64,000 nucleotides of DNA, taken from the NCBI GenBank assembly GCA_963713805.1, contig CAVQNF010000015.1, positions 1-64,000 on the forward strand. The letters are read 5' to 3'. This document shows positions 25,916 to 34,887 of the stretch, one piece after another. The position numbers were made by a program, and so were the translations under genes. The stretch is from GAS188 sp963713805 (GTDB lineage: Bacteria; Pseudomonadota; Alphaproteobacteria; Rhizobiales; Beijerinckiaceae). The first letter of the stretch is position 1. Every line of letters begins with the position of its first letter. A model generated the notes under the pieces. It was given only the letters and a program-made list of their open reading frames with translations, was not told the DNA's origin and ran no database searches.

Positions 25916-27018
25916 CGCGCGCTCTGCGAGCTCGATCGCGTGTCCACGCTCACGGTCGCCGAGAGGCCCGGCCGCAGCGCGTGAAGCATCGCGTCGTCGC
26001 GGTCGAGCTCGACGCGCACGGGAACGCGCTGCACGATCTTGGTGAAGTTGCCGGTCGCGTTCTCGGGCGGAATCACGCTGAAGATCGCGCCGGTGCCGGG
26101 CGAGAGGCTCAGCACGCGGCCGCGAAAGACATGGTCCGGCAAGGTGTCGGCAACGGCCGTCACGACCTGGCCCGGCACCATGCGCCGGAGCTGATCCTCC
26201 TTGAAATTCGCGTCCACCCAAAGATCGTTCGCCGGGATGACGGTGACGAGATAGGCGCCTCCCGAGACATAGGCGCCGGTCTGGGCCGCGCGATTGCCGA
26301 TGTAGCCGTCGATCGGCGAACGGATTTCCGTGTAGCTCAGATTGAGCTTTGTGGTCCGCAGGTCCGCCTCGGCCTCGGCGACGACGGCTCGCGCCTCGGC
26401 GATCTGCGCGTCCAGCACGGCGAGCTGCTGTCTCGCCGCCTCGAGCGCCGCCCGGGACGAGGCTACGGCGGACTGGGCGACGGCATTCGAGGCGAGCGCC
26501 TTTTGCGCATTTTGCTGCGATCCGGCACTCGACTGCGCGAGCTGGCGATAGCGAGCGTCGTCTTCTTTGGTGTACGCCGCCTGTGCCTTCTTGGCGTCGA
26601 GATCGGCCTCTGCCTGTCGGATGGTCGATTGCTGCAGCAGCTCCCTGGCCTCGAGGCCCGCGAGGGTCGCCTGCCGCTGGGCGAGGATCGCGGTCGCGCG
26701 GTCGACGGCGGCCTGGAAGTCGCGATCGTCGAGGCGGATGAGCAACTGCCCCGCGCGGACGTGGTCGTTGTCCGCAACCAGGATCTGGGCCACGAAGCCG
26801 GCAACATGCGGTGAGATCGGGGTGACGTTGCCTCCGACATAGGCGTCGTCCGTGGTTTCGAGGAAGCGCCCGACGCTCCACCAATCATGGGCATAACGAG
26901 CGGCAGCGAGCGCGAGAAGGCCTGCAAGCCCGGCCGACAAGGCCCATTTCAGGCTCTGCCTGGAGAACGTCCTGGTGGGGAGCGTTGCGGCCGCACGTTC
27001 AAGGGCGATCTCGCTCAT
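25912..27018 (-). CDS. HlyD/EmrA-type membrane fusion protein
   Basis: 368 residues, periplasmic adaptor linking the DHA2 pump to an outer-membrane channel. One N-terminal transmembrane segment (AGLAGLLALAAARYA) is followed by ETTDDAYVGGNVTPISPHVA, the first lipoyl half-motif. A coiled-coil hairpin spans about residues 105-210, and the second lipoyl half and beta-barrel carry YTEIRSPIDGYIGNRAAQTG and GLSATVSVDT. First gene of the efflux operon; 86 bases separate it from the end of the MarR regulator gene, on the same strand. Confidence 0.93.
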   Translation of the reverse strand: MSEIALERAAATLPTRTFSRQSLKWALSAGLAGLLALAAARYAHDWWSVGRFLETTDDAYVGGNVTPISPHVAGFVAQILVADNDHVRAGQLLIRLDDRDFQAAVDRATAILAQRQATLAGLEARELLQQSTIRQAEADLDAKKAQAAYTKEDDARYRQLAQSSAGSQQNAQKALASNAVAQSAVASSRAALEAARQQLAVLDAQIAEARAVVAEAEADLRTTKLNLSYTEIRSPIDGYIGNRAAQTGAYVSGGAYLVTVIPANDLWVDANFKEDQLRRMVPGQVVTAVADTLPDHVFRGRVLSLSPGTGAIFSVIPPENATGNFTKIVQRVPVRVELDRDDAMLHALRPGLSATVSVDTRSSSQSAR

Positions 27019-27041
27019 GGCCGTCTCCTGCGTGATGCAAA

Positions 27042-27053
27042 CGTGTATATACG
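27042..27053. promoter_or_regulatory. possible MarR operator upstream of the efflux operon
   Basis: CGTGTATATACG, a near-perfect 12-bp palindrome 24 bases upstream of the membrane fusion protein start. Its GTGTATATACGC core resembles the larger palindrome in front of the marR-type gene, which fits shared control. Confidence 0.35.
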
Positions 27054-27104
27054 CCTATAAACGCGCGGCGATGCTTCGGTCGGGAAGCACGACCGCCGCC
27101 TCGG

Positions 27105-27566
27105 TCAGCCGCCGGCGGCGGCCACCTCGGGAAGCTCGGTCTCCGAAACTTCGAAAAGAAGAGCGCGAAGCCCCGCGGTACGCTTGACGCCGAAGGTGCT
27201 CGCGAACTCCGCTTGCGCCTTGCGCCACCCCTTGCGGGCCGCATGCAGGCGGTGGATGCCGGCCGGCGTCACGCTGAGCTCCTTGCTGCGGCGATCCTCG
27301 CGTCCCGGCGCGACCGCGAGCAAGCCTTCGCGTTCAAGGGGCAGGATGTTGCGGCCGAGCGTGGTGCGGTCCATGACAAGCTCATCGGCCAAGGCATTGA
27401 TCGTCATCGGGCCGAGACGCTTGAGCTTGGCGAGAATCGAGAATTGGGTCGTGCGCAAGCCGGCCGATGCCAGATGCTGGTCGTAGAATTGCGTGATGTG
27501 CCGGGCCGCCTGGCGCACGGCCAAGCAGGTGCATTCGTCACGTCCCGGCAGGAAGTCGCTCGACAT
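27105..27566 (-). CDS. MarR-family transcriptional regulator
   Basis: 153 residues, winged-helix regulator. Recognisable parts are FYDQHLASAGLRTTQFSILA, LADELVMDRTTLGRNILPLE (recognition helix) and VAPGREDRRSKELSVTPAG (wing). It sits directly upstream of an efflux pump operon on the same strand, the usual arrangement for a ligand-released repressor of the pump. ATG at 27566 preferred; a TTG two codons earlier is in frame. CECTC-like cysteines near residue 12 (RDECTCLA) might sense oxidants, which is conjecture. Confidence 0.9.
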   Translation of the reverse strand: MSSDFLPGRDECTCLAVRQAARHITQFYDQHLASAGLRTTQFSILAKLKRLGPMTINALADELVMDRTTLGRNILPLEREGLLAVAPGREDRRSKELSVTPAGIHRLHAARKGWRKAQAEFASTFGVKRTAGLRALLFEVSETELPEVAAAGG

Positions 27567-27594
27567 TGCCAAGCCTCGCGCTCATCAAGTGCAT

Positions 27595-27618
27595 ATGCGC
27601 GCATATATATGCGCACAT
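27595..27618. promoter_or_regulatory. 24-bp palindrome upstream of the MarR gene
   Basis: Starts ATGCGCGCATATATATGC and ends GCACAT; it equals its reverse complement except at one symmetric pair. It lies 29-52 bases upstream of the regulator ATG in an AT-rich stretch, as expected for an autoregulatory MarR operator. Confidence 0.5.
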
Positions 27619-27696
27619 ACACCTATGTCAAGGGAGCGGGTCAATCGCGCTTCTGCCTTGCGACGGCCCTCTTCAATGATCGCGCAGCTAAGGAAA

Positions 27697-27716
27697 GGGC
27701 CGCCCGGAGGCGGCCC
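27697..27716 (-). terminator. hairpin terminator downstream of katG
   Basis: GGGCCGCC and GGCGGCCC form an eight-base-pair stem with a four-base loop. Read on the minus strand it is followed by TTT, so it could terminate the katG transcript, about 130 bases after its stop codon and before the marR-type gene. Confidence 0.6.
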
Positions 27717-27842
27717 AAATCCTATGCAGAAGAAGCCGAGCATTGAAATGTATCGATCAAGCGATTTAAGGCCGCTCGCCAGTGATCGGGCATCTTTTTG
27801 TCGTTCAAATGCCGAACCCGCGCGGCAAGGAGCGAATGCCCG

Positions 27843-30035
27843 TCAATGTAGCGGCCGGGCAAGGTCGAACCGGTCGGCGTTCATCACCTTCGTCCAGGCC
27901 GCGACAAAGTCCTTCGCGAACTTCTCCTTGGAGTCGCTGCAGGCATAGACTTCCGCGAATGCGCGAAGCTGCGAGTGCGAGCCGAAGATCAGATCGACGC
28001 GCGTGCCGGTCCATTTCAGGTCGTGCGTCTTGCGGTCGCGGCCCTCGTACACGCCATCCGAGCCGGCGGGCTTCCACTGCGTGCTCATGTCGAGCAGGTT
28101 GACGAAGAAGTCGTTGGTCAACTTGCCGGGTGTCTTGGTGAGGACACCGTGCTTGGAGTCGCCGGCATTCGCGCCGAGCACGCGCAAGCCGCCGACGAGC
28201 ACCGTCATTTCCGGTCCCGTCAGCGTGAGCAACTGCGCCCGATCGACCAAGGCCTCTTCAGGCATCATGAACTGCCGCTTGCCGCCGACGTAGTTGCGGA
28301 AGCCGTCGGCGCGCGGTTCGAGCGGCGCGAAGGACGCGACATCGGTCTCTTCCTGCGAGGCATCCATGCGTCCCGGCGTGAACGGCACCTTCACCTCAAG
28401 GCCTGCGTCCTTGGCAGCCTTCTCGACCGCGGCGTTGCCGGCAAGGACGATGAGGTCGGCGAGCGAAACCTTCTTGCCGCCGCCGGCCGAGGCATTGAAC
28501 TCCTTCTGGATCGCTTCGAGCTTATGCAGCACTGTCTGGAGCTGCGCTGGCTGATTGACCTCCCAGTCCTTTTGAGGGCTGAGCCGGATGCGCGCGCCGT
28601 TGGCGCCACCACGCTTGTCGGAGCGGCGGAACGTCGAGGCCGAGGCCCAGGCTGTCGAGACGAGCTGCGATACCGAGAGGCCGGAGGCGAGAATTTTTGC
28701 CTTGAGCGCGGCGATGTCGCGGTCATCTATCAACGCATGATCGACCGCCGGGATCGGGTCCTGCCAGATCAGCGTCTCCTTCGGCACGAGCGGGCCAAGG
28801 TAACGCACGATCGGTCCCATGTCGCGATGCGTGAGCTTGAACCAGGCCCGGGCAAACGCGTCGGCGAATTGATCCGGATTCTCGTGGAAGCGCCGCGAGA
28901 TCTTTTCGTAGATCGGGTCGAAGCGCAACGAGAGGTCGGTGGTCAGCATCGTCGGCACGCGCCTCTTGGACTTATCGAAGGCGTCCGGAATCGCCGCGTC
29001 GGCGCCTTTCGCTTGCCACTGCCACGCACCTGCGGGGCTCTTCGCCAGCTCCCATTCGTGCTTGAACAGGTTGTCGAAGAAGTGGTTGCTCCACTTCGTC
29101 GGCGTCTGCGACCAGATGACCTCCGGACCGCCGGTGATCGTGTCAGCTCCGAAGCCGCTGCCGTGTTTGCTCTTCCAGCCGAGGCCCTGATCCTCGATTG
29201 CGCCGGCTTCCGGCGCCTGGCCGATGAGGGAAGGATCGCCGGCGCCATGGGTTTTGCCGAAGGTGTGGCCGCCTGCAATCAGGGCAACGGTCTCCTCGTC
29301 GTTCATGGCCATGCGGAAGAACGTCTCGCGGATATCGCGCGCCGCGGCGACCGGGTCCGGCTTGCCGTTCGGCCCCTCCGGATTGACGTAGATGAGGCCC
29401 ATCTGCACCGCGCCGAGCGGTTCGGCGAGCTGGCGCTCGCCGCTGTAGCGCTCATCGCCCAGCCAGCTGCCCTCGGGACCCCAGTAAAGCTCTTCGGGTT
29501 CCCAAACATCGGCGCGACCGCCGGCGAAACCGAATGTCTTGAACCCCATCGATTCGAGGGCGACGTTGCCTGCGAGGATCATCAAGTCGGCCCAGGAGAT
29601 CTTCCGGCCGTATTTCTGCTTGATCGGCCACATCAGGCGGCGCGCCTTGTCAAGATTTGCGTTATCGGGCCAGCTGTTGAGCGGGGCGAAGCGCTGCTGG
29701 CCGGCGCCGGCGCCGCCGCGGCCGTCCGTGATCCGGTAAGTGCCGGCGCTGTGCCAGGCCATGCGGATCATCAGGCCGCCGTAGTGCCCGAAATCGGCCG
29801 GCCACCAGTCCTGCGACTTCGTCATCAAGGCATGCAGATCCTTGATCACGGCGTTGAGGTCGAGGCTCTTGAACTCTTTCGTGTAGTCGAACTCCTTGCC
29901 CATGGGATCGGAGAAAGGTGAGTTCCGATGAAGCATCTCGATGTCGAGCGATTCCGGCCACCAGTCGCGATTCCTGTGGCCGCTTCGGCCTGTGAAAGGG
30001 CACTTGCCCGCGCTCTCGTCCGTCTTTGCGTCCAT
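27843..30035 (-). CDS. katG: catalase-peroxidase
   Basis: Heme enzyme destroying H2O2, 730 residues, full two-domain length. The distal heme site RMAWHSAGTYR contains the Arg, Trp and His. GLIYVNPEGPNG supplies the Tyr and FRMAMNDEETVALI the Met of the Met-Tyr-Trp adduct, and AGGHTFGKTHGAG holds the proximal His. The C-terminal non-heme domain is complete to the end. The ATG at 30035 is preferred because AGGAGG lies six bases before it; an adjacent ATG at 30038 is possible. Transcribed divergently from the DUF2066 gene. Confidence 0.97.
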   Translation of the reverse strand: MDAKTDESAGKCPFTGRSGHRNRDWWPESLDIEMLHRNSPFSDPMGKEFDYTKEFKSLDLNAVIKDLHALMTKSQDWWPADFGHYGGLMIRMAWHSAGTYRITDGRGGAGAGQQRFAPLNSWPDNANLDKARRLMWPIKQKYGRKISWADLMILAGNVALESMGFKTFGFAGGRADVWEPEELYWGPEGSWLGDERYSGERQLAEPLGAVQMGLIYVNPEGPNGKPDPVAAARDIRETFFRMAMNDEETVALIAGGHTFGKTHGAGDPSLIGQAPEAGAIEDQGLGWKSKHGSGFGADTITGGPEVIWSQTPTKWSNHFFDNLFKHEWELAKSPAGAWQWQAKGADAAIPDAFDKSKRRVPTMLTTDLSLRFDPIYEKISRRFHENPDQFADAFARAWFKLTHRDMGPIVRYLGPLVPKETLIWQDPIPAVDHALIDDRDIAALKAKILASGLSVSQLVSTAWASASTFRRSDKRGGANGARIRLSPQKDWEVNQPAQLQTVLHKLEAIQKEFNASAGGGKKVSLADLIVLAGNAAVEKAAKDAGLEVKVPFTPGRMDASQEETDVASFAPLEPRADGFRNYVGGKRQFMMPEEALVDRAQLLTLTGPEMTVLVGGLRVLGANAGDSKHGVLTKTPGKLTNDFFVNLLDMSTQWKPAGSDGVYEGRDRKTHDLKWTGTRVDLIFGSHSQLRAFAEVYACSDSKEKFAKDFVAAWTKVMNADRFDLARPLH

Positions 30036-30110
30036 CATTGCCTCCTGAAGCGGTTTGTGAGTTTCGCGACAATTTACCCGATGCATCTTATCAGGCAAAA
30101 TTGAGTTTGA

Positions 30111-30149
30111 TGATCGCGGCGATCAAATAGTCTTATGATCACTGCGATC
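30111..30149. promoter_or_regulatory. possible paired operator upstream of katG
   Basis: TGATCGCGGCGATCA at 30111-30125 is a palindrome with one central base, and a related TGATCACTGCGATC begins at 30136, 25 bases on. They lie between katG and the divergent DUF2066 gene, where a peroxide or iron regulator would bind. It does not match an OxyR site I can recognise. Confidence 0.3.
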
Positions 30150-30224
30150 TCGAACCCACCTCTGGTGAGCGTTATCATAAGGGACACCGGGACCTGAACG
30201 GGGAGTGCAATCTCGGAGGGACGA

Positions 30225-31058
30225 ATGCCGGAAAATGGCCGTTCTTGGACCCTCTTCGCGATCATGATCGCGATGATTTTCTTGGCGGTGATTTTCTTGG
30301 CGGTCCGCGCGCCATCTGCATGGGCGCAGGATGCGACGGACCTCTATCAATCGACCGCCATCGTCACGGGCACCGACATGCGCAGCCGGCCGGCGGGCTT
30401 TGCCCGCTGCCTGCGCGATGTGCTCGTCAAGGTCTCGGGCGAGCCGCGGCTCATCAAGGATGCGCGCGTCGCGGAGCTCGGCCGGCACGCGGACGCTTTC
30501 GTCGTCTCGTTCAGCTATGTGGATGTGATGGCGGGAATCCCGATCCATGACGATCAGGGCACCTATGACCGGCCACATTACCTTACCGTGCATTTCGAGC
30601 CGGCGAAGATCGACCAGGCGCTCGCGGATCTGGGCGAACACCCGTGGCGCGGGGAGCGGCCGGTGGTGGTGCCGGTGCTTTCCATGCGGGGCTTCGGCGC
30701 GCCTTATCTTTTGAGCGCGGAAGCTCCGGCGGAGGGCGATCAGCGCGCCTCCTTCGCCGAACGGGCCAAAGAGTTCGGCCTGACATCGCGGATTCCGAGC
30801 GAGGCCGAGCTCGCCCGATGGGGCGCGGTCGCCGGGCGATTGCCTTCGCTGCCCGCCGTGACCGGGCCGAACGAAGTCGTCGTCGCGGGCACGCTCGAGT
30901 TTCAGGAAAGCGTTCCCGGCTGGTCGGGATCGTGGCGCATGCGCCAGCACGGCGTCGACTACATCTGGGGCATCAGCGGGGTGAATTACGACGAGGCCTT
31001 TCGCGACATCATTCGCGGTGTCCTGCGGGTCGCATCGGGCCACGATGGGCCAAAGTGA
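30225..31058 (+). CDS. DUF2066 domain protein, exported
   Basis: 277 residues. An N-terminal hydrophobic segment (FAIMIAMIFLAVIFLAV) followed by SAWA-Q looks like a signal peptide. The DUF2066 core starts LYQSTAIVTGTDMRSRPAGF and continues LRDVLVKVSGEPRL, the typical family opening. Function unknown. Divergent from katG. An imperfect repeat, GATTTTCTTGGCGGT, sits inside the signal-peptide coding region. Confidence 0.85.
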   Translation: MPENGRSWTLFAIMIAMIFLAVIFLAVRAPSAWAQDATDLYQSTAIVTGTDMRSRPAGFARCLRDVLVKVSGEPRLIKDARVAELGRHADAFVVSFSYVDVMAGIPIHDDQGTYDRPHYLTVHFEPAKIDQALADLGEHPWRGERPVVVPVLSMRGFGAPYLLSAEAPAEGDQRASFAERAKEFGLTSRIPSEAELARWGAVAGRLPSLPAVTGPNEVVVAGTLEFQESVPGWSGSWRMRQHGVDYIWGISGVNYDEAFRDIIRGVLRVASGHDGPK

Positions 31059-31454
31059 GATGGGTGCGGCTATATCGGTTGCTGCGCCTGAGCACCTGCT
31101 TGAGGGGTGCGTAAACCCGAACATCGATGACCGCGCGCAAGGAGCGTCATGCGGGGAGCCGCGTCGAAGATCGATGCTCGAGAGCCAAAGGTGGCGCGCC
31201 GCGCAGGCTTGCGCGGCGATATCGGCGTGGGCTCGCTTTCGAGCACCGGCGCATCGCCGAGATGATTGGAAGCCGTTTTTCTTCGACAAATAGAAATTAT
31301 GCATTAACGCTGTCAAACGCCGCGACACTAGAAAATTCCCCCTCTAGCGGCCATGTAAGGTTATTCGGCACGCTGCTAGGCAGATTTGTGAAAATAACGA
31401 AACATCAAGTCTTTCCAAGTCGGTTGTTCCGAATTCCACACGCAGGAGAGCGAT
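31059..31454. other. intergenic region before the Gly/Tyr-rich protein gene
   Basis: 396 bases, G+C lower than the genes around it, especially 31290-31440. It should hold the promoter of the following secreted-protein gene; CAGGAG lies just before its ATG. Overlapping ORFs show no recognisable protein family. Confidence 0.5.
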
Positions 31455-31886
31455 ATGCAAAAGCTTCCGATTGCAATTGGCGAAAAGAAATATTGCTCGG
31501 CTGGACTAGCGGCCGCCGTTGCCCTAGGCGCGATGACGACGCTCGTGGCCACCACGCCGTCCATGGCTCAACCCGCGGGCGCCCAATCCTGGGTAGCCAC
31601 CCCTTCCTTGGTTGAAAATGCGGCTTATGTGGCGCGCCGTGGCGTGGTCGTCGGCCGCGGCTACCGCGGAGCCTATGTCGGGCGCGGATATGGTTATCGT
31701 CGCCACTACGGCTACGGCGCAGGAGCAGGCGTGGCCGGCGCCGCGGTTGGCGCCGCGATCCTCGGTGGTGCGCTGGCTGCCCCGTATTACGCACAACCCT
31801 ATGGCTACCCACAGCCTTACGGCTACGCACCTGGGTATGCCTATCCACCGGGCTATGGTTACGCGCCGGGTTACTACCCGTACTGA
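31455..31886 (+). CDS. Gly/Tyr-rich secreted protein
   Basis: 143 residues. Residues 1-38 form a signal peptide (GLAAAVALGAMTTLVATTPS, cleavage after MAQ-like). Next comes an Arg/Gly/Tyr region (RGYRGAYVGRGYGYRRHYGY), then a short glycine-zipper-like hydrophobic stretch (AGAGVAGAAVGAAILGGAL). The tail repeats PYGY/APGY units. Such proteins are common and uncharacterised in Hyphomicrobiales and probably locate to the envelope. Start ATG follows a clear GGAG ribosome site. Confidence 0.8.
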   Translation: MQKLPIAIGEKKYCSAGLAAAVALGAMTTLVATTPSMAQPAGAQSWVATPSLVENAAYVARRGVVVGRGYRGAYVGRGYGYRRHYGYGAGAGVAGAAVGAAILGGALAAPYYAQPYGYPQPYGYAPGYAYPPGYGYAPGYYPY

Positions 31887-31907
31887 CCCGCTGTCCATCG
31901 ACTGACG

Positions 31908-31928
31908 AGCCCTCTCCTGAAGAGGGCT
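31908..31928. terminator. bidirectional hairpin between convergent genes
   Basis: AGCCCTCT and AGAGGGCT make an eight-base-pair stem with a five-base loop, midway between the convergent Gly/Tyr-rich protein gene and the BKACE gene. There is no T run, so efficiency is uncertain. Confidence 0.5.
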
Positions 31929-31955
31929 CCGCCGCAGGCCCAAAACGACGGCGGC

Positions 31956-32885
31956 CTAGAACTCGACCCTGTCGCCGCCCTTGAGCTCGAGCACCTCGCG
32001 TGCCTCCTCGGCAGAGGCGACGGAAAGGCCGAGCCCTTCGATGATCGAGCGCACATGGCGCACTTGCGCCGCGTTGGACTCGGCGAGCTTGCCCGGTCCG
32101 AGCCAAAGCGAATCCTCGAGGCCGACACGGACATTGCCGCCCATCGCGGCCGCCATCGCGGCGATCGGCATCTGGTTGCGCCCGGCCCCGAGCACCGACC
32201 ATCGATACGTATCCCCGAAGAGCCGGTCGGCGGTGCGCTTCATATGCACCACATCCTCGGGATGAGGGCCGATGCCGCCCAGGATGCCGAACACGCTCTG
32301 CACGAAGAAGGGCGGCTTCACGAGACCGCGATCGACGAAATGGGCGAGCGTGTAGAGATGGCCGATGTCGTAGCACTCGATCTCGAAGCGCGTGCCGTTA
32401 TCGGCGCAAGTGGTGAGGATCTTCTCGATATCGGCGAAGGTGTTCTTGAAGATGCGTTCCTTCGAGCCTTCGAGATACGGCCGTTCCCAATCATGCTTGA
32501 AGCTCTTGAAGCGGGCGAGCATGGGGAAGAGGCCGAAATTCATTGACCCCATATTGAGCGAGGCGACTTCCGGCTTGAAGGTCGCGACGGGCTTCAGCCG
32601 CTCGTCGATGGTCATCGTCGCGGCACCGCCCGTCGTGATGTTGACGACGCAGCTCGAGCGCTGCTTGATCACCTTGAGGAATGGCGCGAAAGCCTCCGTG
32701 CTCTGATCGGGCCTGCCGTCCTTCGGGTCTCGTGCGTGCAGATGCACGATGGCGGCGCCCGCCTCCGCGGCCCCGATCGCGGCTTCCGCGATCTCCTGCG
32801 CGGTGATCGGAATATGCGGCGACATCGACGGCGTGTGGATCGAGCCGGTGACGGCGCAGGTGATGATGACTTTGCGTTGAGCCAT
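31956..32885 (-). CDS. BKACE-family beta-keto acid cleavage enzyme
   Basis: 309 residues of the DUF849/BKACE family (3-keto-5-aminohexanoate cleavage enzyme relatives), which condense a beta-keto acid with acetyl-CoA using a zinc ion. Signature segments are KVIITCAVTGSIHTPSMSPH, AGAAIVHLHARDPKDGRP (zinc-binding HxH), VNITTGGAATM, VFGILGGIGPHPEDV and VRVGLEDSLWL. Substrate cannot be predicted from sequence alone. The ATG at 32885 gives the family N-terminus; the frame is open further upstream without similarity. Confidence 0.92.
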   Translation of the reverse strand: MAQRKVIITCAVTGSIHTPSMSPHIPITAQEIAEAAIGAAEAGAAIVHLHARDPKDGRPDQSTEAFAPFLKVIKQRSSCVVNITTGGAATMTIDERLKPVATFKPEVASLNMGSMNFGLFPMLARFKSFKHDWERPYLEGSKERIFKNTFADIEKILTTCADNGTRFEIECYDIGHLYTLAHFVDRGLVKPPFFVQSVFGILGGIGPHPEDVVHMKRTADRLFGDTYRWSVLGAGRNQMPIAAMAAAMGGNVRVGLEDSLWLGPGKLAESNAAQVRHVRSIIEGLGLSVASAEEAREVLELKGGDRVEF

Positions 32886-33154
32886 GGATGCGTGATCCTC
32901 CCGACGGATTGATATGGCGGCCGCCCGAAGCGCCGCTTTAGAAGCATAGCCGGTCTTCGCCTCGCCGAGCTTGACGAGCGCGTGCGGACGAAGGACGGTT
33001 CCGGCACCATGGCGGCGGCAGGCCGTGTGATCAAGCGTCTGTCCCCATCTTCCAGGACTGTGACGAGTGAGACGGTCGAACGAGGCCGAGGTGACAACGC
33101 CCACGTCGCTCTCATACTCTCACCCTCCCCACGCCACTCGCACGGAGCTTCTTG

Positions 33155-34751
33155 ATGTATCCCACGCCTCGCAGCCATCGCCCGCTCATCATGGGGCGCA
33201 ACGGCGCGGTCGGCGCCAATCACCCGATGGCCGCCCAGGCGGGGCTCGACGTCTTGCGCGCGGGCGGCAACGCGGTCGACGCTTCGGTCGCGATCTCGCT
33301 CGCGCTCGGGGTTTGCGAGCCGATGATGTCGGGGCTCGGCGGGGATGGTTTCTATCACGCCTTCATGGCGAAGAGCGGCCGCGCGGAGGTGTTCAACGGC
33401 ACGGGTCCCGCGCCGAAGGCCGCGACGCCCGAGCGCTATGGCGCCGCCATTCCGCTCACGGGAGCTTCGAGCATTTCCGTGCCGGGCTCGCTCGCGGGGA
33501 TTGCGGCGATGCACCGCGCCCATGGCCGCCTCCCTTGGGCCGGCCTCGTCGCTCCCGCCATCGCGCTCGCGCGTGACGGCTTTGCCGCGACGCATGGCTA
33601 CCGCCATTTCGCCTTCGAGAACAAGGCGTGCCTTGCCGCCGACGCGAGAAGCCGCAAGCTTTTCCTCGGTCACGAGCTCGCCGGCCTCGTCCGCCAGCCG
33701 GAGCTCGCGCTGACGCTCGAGGAGATCGCGGCCGAGGGCGCGGAAGGCTTCTATCGCGGCCGCCTCGCCCAGCGGCTGGCGCGCGGCCTCGAGGAGGCCG
33801 GCGCCCTGATCGCCGAGAGCGACCTCGCCGCCTTCGAAGCCGAGGTGCAGGCGCCGATCCGCGCCTTCTATCGCGGTTTCGAAATTCGCCAGACGCCGCC
33901 GAATTCCACCGGCTTCGTCCTCCTCGAGATGCTGAAGATCGTGGAGCGCTTCGATCTTCGGGCGCTCTCGCCGGCGCAGCGCGTGCATCTGCTCGTCGAA
34001 GCCAAGAAGCGCGCATTTCCGCGACCGCGAGGCGCATGGCGCCGACCCGCGCTTCGAGACCGTGCCGCTCGAACTTCTTTTGAGCGAGGATCACATCGGC
34101 GCGCACGCGGCCGCCATCGACCTCGAGCGCGCAGCCGAGCTGCCTCTCGAAATGGAGACGGTGGAAGGCGACACGACCTATTTCTGCGTGGTCGATGCCA
34201 AGGGCAATGCCGTATCGGGGATCCAGAGCCTCAACTCCGCTTTCGGCTCCGGCGTGACGGCGGGCGACACCGGCGTGCTCATGAACAACCGCATGGTCTA
34301 TTGGCATCTGGCGCGAGGCCATGCGAACCGGCTCGTGCCGGGCAAGCGGGTGCGCCACACGATGAACGCGCCGATGATCTTCAAGGACGGCGCGCTCTGG
34401 GGCGTGCTCGGCACGCCGGGCGGCGACAATCAGGTGCAGGTGAACCTGCAGGTCATGACCGCCATGCTCGATCTCGGCGCCGATCCGCAGACCGCGCTCG
34501 AGCTGCCGCGCTGGACCAGCAGCCAAACCGGTCAGGGCGCCAACTGGCCCCATGACGGGGATGGCGCGCTCACCATCGAGAGCGATTTCGGCGAGGAGGT
34601 GCTGGAAGCGCTCGAGCGAAAGGGCCATCGGTTGAAGCGCGTTGGGCATCTCGAAGGCCCTTGCGCGATGCAGGCCGTGCGCGTCATGGAAAACGGCGTG
34701 CGCGTCGCCGCGTCGGACACGAGGCGGGACGGCTGGGCGCTCGCCTATTAG
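33155..34751 (+). CDS. gamma-glutamyltransferase family protein, one frameshift
   Basis: Ntn-hydrolase that cleaves gamma-glutamyl bonds after autoprocessing into two subunits. The large subunit shows GAVGANHPMAAQAGLDVLRA, GGNAVDASVAISLALGV and MSGLGGDGFYHAFM. The small subunit begins at the catalytic Thr in DTTYFCVVDAKGN, followed by LNSAFGSGVTAGDTG and LGTPGGDNQVQVNLQ. A single extra T in the TTT at 34016-34018 breaks the frame; removing it gives KKRAFRDREAHGADPRFE. Length is 3n+1. No signal peptide, so possibly cytoplasmic. The ATG at 33155 follows TTG at 33152. Confidence 0.87.
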
Positions 34752-34887
34752 GCGCCTGCGCGCCATCGGATCTTGACCTCCGCGATCGTCCCGCGCCGCG
34801 CTCGAGTTGAGGGCCGGCGGTTTCCCTCCGTGGCAAATCGCGCTAACCGAATTCGTTCTCGCAATCGGATAGGAAGGCATCTGACGC

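Noticed and set aside
27975..29921. 648-residue open frame on the plus strand opposite katG
   Set aside because: Antisense shadow of katG created by high G+C; no recognisable domain, and katG itself is unambiguous.
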